From NCBI GenBank assembly GCA_948470065.1, contig CAOKNO010000016.1, positions 1 through 43,073 on the forward strand: 43,073 nucleotides of DNA. The letters run 5' to 3'. Source of the stretch: an uncultured Eubacterium sp. GTDB taxonomy: Bacteria > Bacillota > Clostridia > Lachnospirales > Lachnospiraceae. Every line of letters starts with the position of its first letter. Position 1 is the first letter of the stretch. Under the pieces are notes generated by a model. The model was not told where the DNA came from. It searched no databases and saw only the letters and a list, made by a program, of their open reading frames with translations. Shown piece after piece: positions 1 to 6,712 of the stretch. A program made the position numbers and the translations under genes.

Positions 1-1095
1 TGGAAGCTGACCGGGCAGCAGGTGCTTGGCGTAGGCGAAGCGTCCGGTATGTTCCCGATTGATATTGCGACCGGTAAATTTGACCAGAAGATGATTGGCC
101 AGTTCAATGAGCTGACCGCAGGAGAGAACTTCCCATGGAAGCTGGAAGATATTATGCCGAAGGTATTGAATGCCGGGGAAGACGCAGGCACATTGACAGA
201 AGAAGGCGCAAAGCTTCTGGACGTGTCTGGGAACTTAAGCGCAGGCGTCCCGGTATGCCCGCCGGAAGGAGACGCAGGGACCGGTATGGTAGCGACAAAG
301 AGCGTGGCGCAGCGTACCGGGAACGTTTCGGCTGGTACTTCTGTCTTTGCAATGGCAGTATTAGAGAAGAATTTAGAGAAGGTGCATCCGGAAATTGACA
401 TGGTGACAACGCCGGACGGCAGCCTGGTTGCTATGGTACACTGTAACAACTGTACCTCGGATTTGAATGCTTGGGTGAACCTGTTTAAAGAATTTGCAGA
501 AAGCTTTGGCGTGGAAGTCGATATGACGAAACTGTTTTCCGTGCTGTATAACAAAGCATTGGAAGGCGACGATGACTGCGGCGGGTTATTGGCATACAAT
601 TATTTCTCAGGAGAGCATATTACAGGCTTTGAAGAAGGGCGTCCGATGTTCGTACGTACCCCGGATAGCAAATTTAACCTTGCCAACTTTATGCGGGTGC
701 ATCTGTTTACCGCGCTTGGCGCTTTGAAGACAGGCCTTGATATCCTGATGAAGCAGGAAAATGTCCAGTTGGATGTCCTGATGGGGCACGGCGGGCTGTT
801 TAAGACGAAAGGCGTAGGGCAGAAGGTGATGGCTGCGGCTGTCAACGTTCCGGTATCCGTGATGGAAACAGCCGGAGAGGGCGGCGCATGGGGGATTGCG
901 CTCCTTGCTTCCTATATGGTGAATAAGGGCGAAGGCGAATCCTTGTCCCAGTACCTCGAAGACAAGGTATTTGCAGGCCAGGAAAGCGTAACCTTGCAGC
1001 CAGAAGCAAAAGACGTAGCTGGATTTGACGTATTTATCAAACGTTACAGCGAAGGGCTTTCCATTGAACGCGCAGCCGTTGACTGCCTGAAATAG
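1..1095 (+). CDS. FGGY-family carbohydrate kinase (C-terminal part, cut by left edge)
   Basis: The reading frame is open from base 1 (W-K-L-T-G-Q-Q before the first possible start), so the N-terminus lies outside the window. The 364 residues seen are the C-terminal half of an FGGY sugar kinase. The glycine-rich [14 protein letters not shown] and [14 protein letters not shown] segments resemble the adenosine and phosphate motifs of that fold, and [12 protein letters not shown] resembles the substrate-side segment. These cytoplasmic enzymes phosphorylate a keto-sugar or polyol with ATP. The gene sits 14 bases before an AraD-type epimerase, so an L-ribulose or L-xylulose kinase role is likely, but the exact sugar cannot be read from this half. 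Family call is firm; substrate is inference. Confidence 0.85.
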   Translation, partial: WKLTGQQVLGVGEASGMFPIDIATGKFDQKMIGQFNELTAGENFPWKLEDIMPKVLNAGEDAGTLTEEGAKLLDVSGNLSAGVPVCPPEGDAGTGMVATKSVAQRTGNVSAGTSVFAMAVLEKNLEKVHPEIDMVTTPDGSLVAMVHCNNCTSDLNAWVNLFKEFAESFGVEVDMTKLFSVLYNKALEGDDDCGGLLAYNYFSGEHITGFEEGRPMFVRTPDSKFNLANFMRVHLFTALGALKTGLDILMKQENVQLDVLMGHGGLFKTKGVGQKVMAAAVNVPVSVMETAGEGGAWGIALLASYMVNKGEGESLSQYLEDKVFAGQESVTLQPEAKDVAGFDVFIKRYSEGLSIERAAVDCLK

Positions 1096-1109
1096 AACGG
1101 GAGGGAATC

Positions 1110-1811
1110 ATGTTAGAAGAACTGAAACAAGTAGTGTATGAAGCGAATATGGATCTGCCCCGCTATGGCCTTGTGACCTTTACCTGGGGAAATGTCAGCG
1201 GGATTGACCGGGAGAAGGGCTTGTTTGTAATTAAGCCAAGCGGCGTGGATTATGAAAAATTAAAACCAGAAGATATGGTGGTCATTGATTTGGAAGGCAA
1301 TAAGGTGGAAGGCAAGTATAATCCTTCCTCTGATACAGCAACCCATTTGGAGCTTTACAAGGCGTTCCCAGAGATTGGCGGCGTAGTGCATACCCATTCC
1401 TCCTATGCGACAAGCTGGGCGCAGGCAGGCAGGAGCATCCCATGTTATGGGACGACGCATGCAGATTATATGTATGGGGAAATCCCTTGCGTACGCTGCC
1501 TGACCAAGGAAGAGATTGACGGTGCATACGAAGAGAATACCGGGCATCTGATTGTAGATTCGTTCCGGGAGATGGGCAAAGACGTGATGGCGGTGCCAGC
1601 CGTATTGTGCAAGAACCATGGGCCGTTCGCATGGGGCAAGGACGCCCATGAAGCCGTTCATAACGCAGTGGTGTTAGAAGAGGTTGCAAAAATGGCTTAC
1701 CGTGCCGAAACCATTAACCCACGGATCCAGCCAGCGCCACAAGAACTGCAAGATAAGCATTATTACCGCAAACACGGGGCAAATGCTTATTACGGCCAGA
1801 AAGAAGAATAA
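1110..1811 (+). CDS. araD: L-ribulose-5-phosphate 4-epimerase (AraD/UlaF/SgbE family)
   Basis: This 233-aa class II aldolase-fold epimerase has the usual family length. The zinc ligands are visible: H94 and H96 in the V-V-H-T-H-S-S motif and H170 in C-K-N-H-G-P. S44-G45 and S73-S74-D76 match the phosphate and substrate segments. The family interconverts L-ribulose 5-phosphate and D-xylulose 5-phosphate, feeding pentoses into the pentose phosphate pathway. It follows the FGGY kinase by 14 bases with a GGGAGG ribosome binding site, so the two form an operon of the kinase-epimerase type. UlaF/SgbE (ascorbate or L-xylulose route) isoforms cannot be excluded from sequence alone. A hairpin at 1833 ends the operon. 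Confidence 0.9.
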   Translation: MLEELKQVVYEANMDLPRYGLVTFTWGNVSGIDREKGLFVIKPSGVDYEKLKPEDMVVIDLEGNKVEGKYNPSSDTATHLELYKAFPEIGGVVHTHSSYATSWAQAGRSIPCYGTTHADYMYGEIPCVRCLTKEEIDGAYEENTGHLIVDSFREMGKDVMAVPAVLCKNHGPFAWGKDAHEAVHNAVVLEEVAKMAYRAETINPRIQPAPQELQDKHYYRKHGANAYYGQKEE

Positions 1812-1832
1812 GGACAGCAAGGAAACATAAAG

Positions 1833-1881
1833 ATGGAAGCTGTTGCACACGGGAAGTCCCTGGGTGCAGCAGCTTCCATTT
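1833..1881 (+). terminator. Hairpin terminator after araD
   Basis: A 16-bp stem (1833-1848 with 1864-1879, one G-T pair) with a 15-base loop stands 21 bases after the araD stop. Only a short T run follows, so it may be a weak terminator or an mRNA-stabilising hairpin. Confidence 0.65.
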
Positions 1882-2253
1882 AAAAGTTGACGCAATTGGC
1901 GCGGTTTATTATAATTATGGACAGAAATTCACTTGAAGGAGAGGTGCGTGTGAACCACACGTTTCAACAAACTGAAATGATTTTTTGCCCACATATAGGA
2001 GAATGATTCAGTACAGCTTAATTTTCAGCCCTATTCGCCCCATACAGGCGTTTTATACATTATATTGATATAAATATTACCATCAACAACCATTATGCCC
2101 GCATATGGGTGGCTGGGAGTGCCACAGGGCACAATTCAGCCGCCCAGACTCCAAATCGGGAAACTGCTGCACCATGACAATATAATATGCTTAATCAGGG
2201 AGCCGAAGGGGCGATTACGTCAGCCGCCGGACGAAAGAAAGGGGGCTGGTGCT
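1882..2253. other. Gene-free leader region before the toxin ORF
   Basis: No convincing gene is seen here. It holds a branched hairpin (GGGTGGCTG at 2107-2115 pairing with CAGCCGCCC at 2137-2145, with an inner GTGCC/GGCAC stem) that lacks a T tract. It also holds the sense promoter and the long 5' leader of the small toxin mRNA. The part from about 2180 to 2231 is nearly repeated, inverted, at 2391-2444. Confidence 0.5.
2181..2186 (+). promoter_or_regulatory. Putative -10 box of the toxin mRNA
   Basis: A perfect TATAAT occurs at 2181-2186 without a good -35 at 17 bp. The sequence from this box through about 2231 is matched, on the other strand, by the antisense promoter region at 2391-2444. 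This supports a real start site near 2193 and a 5' leader of about 60 bases. Confidence 0.5.
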
Positions 2254-2340
2254 ATGGTTACATACAGTGACTTATTCACATTCGTAATTATGCTTTGCGC
2301 CGTTGTAACTCTTGTTATCAACATCAAACGCAAAAAGTAG
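2254..2340 (+). CDS. Small holin-like toxin of a type I toxin-antitoxin locus
   Basis: The 28-aa peptide begins M-V-T-Y-S-D-L-F and has one transmembrane helix (about residues 6-23) and a basic tail, INIKRKK. That layout is typical of the short putative holin-like toxins (Hol_Tox type) of Firmicutes, which insert in the membrane and depolarise it when over-expressed. ATG 2254 follows AAAGGGGG at 2238-2245; a longer in-frame reading from 2095 has no ribosome binding site. The stop codon lies inside the left arm of the terminator stem (2333-2344). A convergent antisense promoter at 2437-2465 would produce an RNA overlapping the 3' end, as in Fst, TxpA/RatA and related systems. Membrane peptide with antisense RNA is inference from layout; toxicity is untested. 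Confidence 0.65.
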   Translation: MVTYSDLFTFVIMLCAVVTLVINIKRKK

Positions 2341-2374
2341 CGCCCTCGCTCTGGTAAAGTAAGGCGCTACTTTT
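2333..2374. terminator. Bidirectional terminator shared by toxin mRNA and antisense RNA
   Basis: A perfect 12-bp stem, AAAAGTAGCGCC (2333-2344) with GGCGCTACTTTT (2363-2374), gives a T run on both strands: TTTT to the right and TTTTT to the left. The left arm includes the toxin stop codon. A shared 3' hairpin is a hallmark of convergent type I toxin-antitoxin pairs. Confidence 0.75.
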
Positions 2375-2430
2375 CGTAACAAATTATCTTTCCGGCGGCT
2401 AGGTGTACTCTAGCTTTCGGCTCTCTTGTT
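2333..2430 (-). ncRNA. Putative antisense RNA antitoxin (about 100 nt)
   Basis: On the minus strand, TTGTAA (2465-2460), a 17-bp spacer and TATAAT (2442-2437) predict a start near 2430. The RNA would end at the bidirectional hairpin 2333-2374, giving about 100 nt with no ORF. It would be complementary to the 3' end and stop region of the toxin mRNA. Its first 40 or so bases are nearly the same sequence as the 5' leader of the toxin mRNA (GAGCCGAA, then AGCCGCCGGA), because the two start regions are inverted copies. Boundaries are predicted only. Confidence 0.55.
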
Positions 2431-2436
2431 AAGCAT

Positions 2437-2465
2437 ATTATATACCAGCCAGGCAGATTTTACAA
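2437..2465 (-). promoter_or_regulatory. Antisense RNA promoter (TTGTAA-17-TATAAT)
   Basis: On the minus strand the -35 is TTGTAA (2465-2460) and the -10 is TATAAT (2442-2437), with a 17-bp spacer. It points toward the toxin gene. The -10 and downstream bases match those of the sense promoter at 2181. Confidence 0.6.
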
Positions 2466-2565
2466 CCCCCAAAATGAAGCCGCCCAATGCTTCCTTGGTT
2501 CTCCATGAACTTTTCCTTGCACTGGACGGCATTCTTTATGCCCTTCCCCTTTTCGTTCTATTCCC

Positions 2566-2721
2566 TTCCGGGATGACAGTACAGTCAGAGGTCTTGAAGA
2601 TCCAGATCATATTGCATTACAACTTAGCAATATGGTCAGAGATGCAATCAAACCTGACGTAACGATGTTCCTGCATTATGAAACGATTAAGATGACACAG
2701 AATAAAACGGATGTAAAATAA
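2566..2721 (+). pseudogene. Relic of an AlbA_2/AAA_4-type ATP-binding protein gene
   Basis: One frame encodes RGLEDPDHIALQL, then SNMVRDAIKPDV and TMFLHYE, ending K-T-D-V-K-stop at 2721. This matches the core of the AlbA_2 (divergent AAA, Schlafen-like) domain, whose members usually read close to N-x-I-R-D-x-I-x-P-D. No start codon or ribosome binding site precedes it and the domain beginning is missing; the code before about 2566 does not continue the family pattern. It is a decayed N-terminal fragment. It also shows that 2375-2763, otherwise free of genes, has been rearranged. Confidence 0.55.
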
Positions 2722-2763
2722 ACAGAACATCCCAGGAATTGGGCTTATGTCCAGAGGAGGAAT

Positions 2764-4035
2764 ATGGAAATGAATGAAAAAAACGCTAGGTTTCCGATCA
2801 ACCTGTTTTGCAGCCTGATGCTGTTAAGTTTTATTCCGTTTTTATATACCATTATGAGGACGAAGCTTCTTGTAAACAGCCCAGTGACAGATGGGCTGGG
2901 GATTGCGGGGCATTTGGAATGGTTTGATTTAATTAATGAGACGGTGCAGGCATTTCTGATTGTTCCTTTGTATGCATTGTTTCATAAGTGTATGCAGGAT
3001 ACGGAGAAATTTAAGGAACGGATCTTTCAATCCTTTTTGGTTGTTCACGTTGTCTATTTTATTTTTGCCATTATTGTTTTTATACATTGCAATGAGATCG
3101 TATCGGTAATGGCTATGGAGCGCGTTCAGGACGTGACAAGATACCTTGCATTAGAAACCATTGGTTTTCTGATTGCGAATACTGTCAGTTTTGCAAATGT
3201 TTTATTTGTTGTCTTAGGAAAACCAGGTTACGTTTATACCTTGGTCATTTTGAAAACCGTTTTTACAATGCTTGGCGATTCCTACCTGATTCCAACGTAT
3301 GGGGTAGACGGCGTTGCATATTCTAATATTGTAGTAAATTCCGTATGCGTTGTTTTATGCCTGGTTGCTACATATAAGGAGAAGTTAATTGTCGTATCCT
3401 TTCGGTTTGAGCGAGCCTTTGGAATGGATTACCTGTTTATTGGTTTATTCAGTGGAGCCCAGATATTGCTGGACAACCTTATTTATTCTGCTATCGTGTG
3501 TAAGATGATAAATGCGGTGTCAGAACAAGGCAATTATTGGACCGCAAATAATATCATATGGGGCTTGCTGCTTATCCCGGTTTTAGCATTGGCAGAAATA
3601 ATCAAAAGAGACTGCAAGCACGAAATAACTGCGGCGAACCTAAAGTCTTACCATATGATCTTACTAGTGACCTTCCTTGCATGGCTGTGTTTTATCCCGA
3701 TGTTAAACCCGTTCCTGAAATATGTTATGGGGATTGATCAGTATCTGGCGATTAAGCATATTTTAGTACTCTTACTCCCATTTTACTGTGTGTATGGCTA
3801 TACGATATTGATAGACAATCTTTTGATTGGCAATGGCAAAACCCAGTATTGCTTTGCTGTATCGGTGGTTGTAAATTTGATTTATTATCCAGTTGTGTAT
3901 GGATTGATGCGAAAAGGAATTTTTACGCCAAGCCTCACATTTATTTGTATGATGTTTGGGTTTGGCATGGTAGCACATTTTGGGTGTAGTATTGTGTGTT
4001 TTCTTATATATAAAAGAAGGAAATGTCAATCATAA
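2764..4035 (+). CDS. MATE-like polytopic membrane protein
   Basis: The 423-aa protein is almost entirely hydrophobic, with about 11-12 predicted transmembrane helices beginning at residues 10-30 and ending near 400-418. Short loops and the repeated two-half layout (for example FLIPTYGVDGVAYSN-like loop after helix 5 and LIGNGKTQY between late helices) resemble the MATE/MOP flippase superfamily. These proteins export drugs or other cationic compounds using an ion gradient, or flip lipid-linked sugars. ATG 2764 has a strong AGAGGAGG at 2753-2760. It is monocistronic, converges with the histidine kinase gene, and is more A+T rich than its neighbours. The substrate is unknown. Confidence 0.6.
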   Translation: MEMNEKNARFPINLFCSLMLLSFIPFLYTIMRTKLLVNSPVTDGLGIAGHLEWFDLINETVQAFLIVPLYALFHKCMQDTEKFKERIFQSFLVVHVVYFIFAIIVFIHCNEIVSVMAMERVQDVTRYLALETIGFLIANTVSFANVLFVVLGKPGYVYTLVILKTVFTMLGDSYLIPTYGVDGVAYSNIVVNSVCVVLCLVATYKEKLIVVSFRFERAFGMDYLFIGLFSGAQILLDNLIYSAIVCKMINAVSEQGNYWTANNIIWGLLLIPVLALAEIIKRDCKHEITAANLKSYHMILLVTFLAWLCFIPMLNPFLKYVMGIDQYLAIKHILVLLLPFYCVYGYTILIDNLLIGNGKTQYCFAVSVVVNLIYYPVVYGLMRKGIFTPSLTFICMMFGFGMVAHFGCSIVCFLIYKRRKCQS

Positions 4036-4090
4036 AGCATACCCTTTGGGCGTCCCATGTTAGGCATTCTTTTATTCCCGCGAGCAATGT

Positions 4091-4167
4091 ACCCCTAGGG
4101 GTGCAAATATCCCGCCCCTTGGGGCGGAAAGAACAAGCTAGGTCATGCCCCGTAGCTTGCTGCGGGG
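4091..4167. terminator. Three successive GC-rich palindromes; the last is a bidirectional terminator
   Basis: Between convergent genes lie ACCCCTAGGGGT (4091-4102, perfect palindrome), CCGCCCC-tt-GGGGCGG (4112-4127), and CCCCGTAGC-tt-GCTGCGGGG (4148-4167), followed by TATTTGACTTT. The third, a 9-bp stem with a TT loop, could end transcription from both sides. The whole block looks like a mobile intergenic repeat rather than a simple terminator. Confidence 0.65.
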
Positions 4168-4176
4168 TATTTGACT

Positions 4177-5619
4177 TTACAAGGTATATTCTTTCGATCC
4201 GCGCCCTTGTGAGAAAGGGAAACGTAAGGTAACGGCGAAGGTTTCTTGTTCTTCTACAACAAAAAACTTTCCGCCTTGCAGTTCTGTCATTTTTTCTACG
4301 CTTTTTAGCCCAATCCGGTTGCTTTCCACTTGCTTTTTCTGCTTCTGCTTCCAATTCAGGAATACGAATTGCAGCCATCCCCGGTCAGCCGTGAGTTTAA
4401 TTAGGGAAGGCTGGCTGGGATCGCTGTATTTGATCAGATTGGAAAATAAGTTGTTAAAGATACGCTGGAATAGTACCTGGTTCCCTAGTAACGTTATGTT
4501 TCCGTCTGTACAAACGTCCAGATTAGTATGGATTCCTTTCAGGGACAGGTACTCCATATTTTGTTCCAGCAATTCTAAGATCCCGTCCAGATATAATTCT
4601 GTGAGATCCGCCCGTTCGTCTTTTTCATATACCAGCGCATATTCAAACATCCGGTCAGACAAGGTGCGGATTTCCGCTGCTTTTTCCATACACCGCATAA
4701 GGTATTCCGCCTGCTTCTCTGGTGGGCATTTCTTCTGGTTTAAAATTTCCAGGTAGCTGTAAAGCGTGGTGAGCGGCGTGCGTAAATCGTGGGAAACGGC
4801 GCTAATGAGATCCCGGTTTGCCTGTTTTCCTTCTTGTACGCTGCGGTGATTCTCTTCTAGCGCAAGACGCATATGATCCAGGTTCTTGGCCAGGATGCTG
4901 ATGTCGTCCGTCCCTTTTACTGTGATTGGATGTTCTAAGTCTCCGTCTGCCATTACCAGGATCTCCTTTTTCAGCCTTCCTACGTACCGCATCCGGGTCC
5001 AGATGTAGAGAGGGATGGGCAGCATAAATAAGATACTGACGGACAGGCAGAAAAAGAAGTAGGGCATAGCAATCTGCGCTTGGTGCATTGAGTAGATGAT
5101 AACTGTTTTTTGCGTATCCTGAAATTCCAATAGCCCCGTACGGTTCATCCCATCGTAATAGCTGACGTCCTGATACCAGAAGCTGTCCATGGAATGGGTG
5201 TTTAACAAGTTCGGTTCAAATCCATAAAATTCAAAAAGCCCTTCGGAATCGTAGAATGCAATCGAGGTATAGCCATCGTCGTATTTTTTTAAATCCAAAA
5301 GCTTTTTGATTTCTTTTTTATTCTTTCCCCGGATGGAAAGCCCGGCTGCTTTCTCTTGCAGTTCTTCTAGGATTTTTGTGCCGTCGAATGAAATGTATCC
5401 GAACTGCACAAGTTTTATATATGCCCAGATTTCACGGTGCATCAGATAGCGGAAACAGAAGATGCTTAAGATCCCGCAGAGGATCAGTAAAGCGAACAGC
5501 CGTATCGCTATTTTGCTGGAAATTCGGATCAGGCGGTTTTTCCAGATGCGGAGCGTCCGTTTGCAGTTTGCATGAGAATATTTGCGTTTGTGCTTTGTGG
5601 ATGTATGCCTTTTATTCAC
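4177..5619 (-). CDS. Sensor histidine kinase (two-component system)
   Basis: The 480-aa protein starts at GTG 5619, which overlaps the response regulator stop by 8 bases; a longer reading lies inside the regulator gene. It has a basic N-tail, TM1 (about 36-57), an extracellular domain of about 125 residues, TM2 (about 184-207), a HAMP linker (about 208-260) and HisKA, with phospho-acceptor H277 in SAVSHDLRTPLTTL. In the ATPase domain the N box is visible (FNNLFSNLIKYSD), but the usual D-x-G-x-G box is replaced by L-N-W-K-Q-K-Q-K-K and the glycine box is reduced to RIGLKSVEKM. Such reduced boxes are seen in some Firmicutes kinases. It would sense an envelope signal and phosphorylate the neighbouring regulator. 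Confidence 0.9.
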   Translation of the reverse strand: MNKRHTSTKHKRKYSHANCKRTLRIWKNRLIRISSKIAIRLFALLILCGILSIFCFRYLMHREIWAYIKLVQFGYISFDGTKILEELQEKAAGLSIRGKNKKEIKKLLDLKKYDDGYTSIAFYDSEGLFEFYGFEPNLLNTHSMDSFWYQDVSYYDGMNRTGLLEFQDTQKTVIIYSMHQAQIAMPYFFFCLSVSILFMLPIPLYIWTRMRYVGRLKKEILVMADGDLEHPITVKGTDDISILAKNLDHMRLALEENHRSVQEGKQANRDLISAVSHDLRTPLTTLYSYLEILNQKKCPPEKQAEYLMRCMEKAAEIRTLSDRMFEYALVYEKDERADLTELYLDGILELLEQNMEYLSLKGIHTNLDVCTDGNITLLGNQVLFQRIFNNLFSNLIKYSDPSQPSLIKLTADRGWLQFVFLNWKQKQKKQVESNRIGLKSVEKMTELQGGKFFVVEEQETFAVTLRFPFSQGRGSKEYTL

Positions 5620-6412
5620 AACGGTATCCCTTTCCCCAGACGTTTTTGATAATCTGCGGGTTGTGCGGATCTGGTTCAATTTTTCCACGCAGGTTCCGGA
5701 TATGTACCATAACGGTGTTGGAGGCGCCGTAATAATAAGGCTCTTCCCAGATACTTTCGTACAGGCGTTGTGCGGAGAAGATCTGCCCTCGGTTCTTAGC
5801 GAGGATACATAAAATAGAGAACTCAAGATCGGTGAGATCCACTTCTTGGCCATCCTTGTACACTTGGCGTTGGCTTTCCCAGATTTCTAACCCATGCAGG
5901 CTAAGGAGCAAAGGTTCTGTGCCAGTTGCCCCAAGGGATGAGGCTTCTCTGTGAAGGACCTTGTTTGCCTGATGTTCTATGGCAGGCTGGCTAGGTAAGC
6001 CCTCCTTCTCGTCGGTAGCGTCTTTTCCCTGGTATATCTGGTATCTGCGGATCAAAGCCTTTACCCGGCTTAAAAGCTCCTGGTACGAAAAGGGCTTGGG
6101 CAGGTAGTCGTCGCCGCCGCTGGAGAATCCAAGCGTTTTATCTTCAAGCTGGGATCTGGCGCTTAGGAAGAGGATGGGCGTATTGCTGCTCTTGCGGATT
6201 TCCATACAGGTCTGGTATCCGTTCAGGTTTGGCATCATAACATCTAAAATAACCAGGTCGAAGCTATTTTGCCGGATCTGTGCGAGCGCCTGGACGCCGT
6301 CCGCCGCCTCTTCTGTTTCATAGCCTTCCCCAGATAATAGGATATGGATCACTTCGCGGATTTCCTGGTTGTCGTCTACAATCAGGATCCGCGCTGGTTC
6401 TTGCTGGCTCAT
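5612..6412 (-). CDS. OmpR/PhoB-family response regulator
   Basis: The 266-aa protein has a receiver domain (about 8-120) with acidic pair D13-D14, phospho-acceptor D57 in VILDVMMPN and conserved K106 in LPKPF. A winged-helix DNA-binding domain occupies about 168-264 (DLTDLEFSILCIL, then NTVMVHIRNLRGKIE and VWGKGYRCE). The linker of about 45 residues is longer than usual and low in hydrophobics. ATG 6412 has AAAGGAG 8-10 bases upstream. It overlaps the kinase start, so they are translationally coupled. Direct repeats TTAAGA(A/T)TT at 6539-6580, just beyond its start, look like its binding sites in front of yfhO. Confidence 0.93.
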   Translation of the reverse strand: MSQQEPARILIVDDNQEIREVIHILLSGEGYETEEAADGVQALAQIRQNSFDLVILDVMMPNLNGYQTCMEIRKSSNTPILFLSARSQLEDKTLGFSSGGDDYLPKPFSYQELLSRVKALIRRYQIYQGKDATDEKEGLPSQPAIEHQANKVLHREASSLGATGTEPLLLSLHGLEIWESQRQVYKDGQEVDLTDLEFSILCILAKNRGQIFSAQRLYESIWEEPYYYGASNTVMVHIRNLRGKIEPDPHNPQIIKNVWGKGYRCE

Positions 6413-6538
6413 AAGATCAGCTCCTTTGGCTTTGTTCAGTCTATGTAGGGCATTGACGTCTGGCGGTATGGTTGCGAATACGTCTTGCCCGTATGGCTTA
6501 TTGTACCATATTTCAGGAATTTTCCAGCCAGAAAATTC

Positions 6539-6592
6539 TTAAGAATTATTAAGATTTTCTTTGGGGCGTTTTTAAGATTTCTCTTATATACT
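6539..6592 (+). promoter_or_regulatory. Candidate response-regulator boxes and promoter for yfhO
   Basis: TTAAGAATT (6539-6547), TTAAGATTT (6549-6557) and TTAAGATTT (6572-6580) lie on one strand, the first two 10 bases apart, as expected for an OmpR-family dimer. A -10-like TATACT follows at 6587-6592 with no good -35, the pattern of an activated promoter. The rest of 6413-6712 shows no gene. Confidence 0.5.
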
Positions 6593-6712
6593 TTGTGCTG
6601 TTATAGAACGTAAGCGTTATCTCCGTGATACGTTTGGTAATTTGCCGTATGGTTCGATGCTCTGGGAAATATACCTGGCAGGATCGTACGGCTGTTGGAA
6701 GGGAACGTTGTT

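Larger units (their letters stand above)
2180..2444. repeat. Imperfect inverted repeat of two promoter/leader regions
   Basis: The left arm is 2180-2231 read forward; the right arm is 2444-2391 read on the minus strand. Both run ATATAATATGCTTAA, a few variable bases, GAGCCGAA, a variable middle, then AGCCGCCGGA. They place two similar promoters face to face around the toxin ORF. Confidence 0.7.

Noticed and set aside
2107-2145. Branched hairpin as a riboswitch or terminator
   Set aside because: No known riboswitch core is recognised and no T tract follows; it was recorded only as a structured stretch.
2426-2662. 78-codon open frame on the plus strand
   Set aside because: No ribosome binding site. 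It overlaps the antisense RNA promoter and runs in a different frame from the AlbA_2-like relic, which carries the recognisable protein signal.
4023-4232. Open frames across the palindromes between the MATE-like and kinase genes
   Set aside because: They translate perfect palindromes and lack ribosome binding sites.
5620-5853. 78-codon extension of the histidine kinase N-terminus
   Set aside because: It lies inside the response regulator gene in another frame; the GTG at 5619 overlapping the regulator stop is the normal coupled start.
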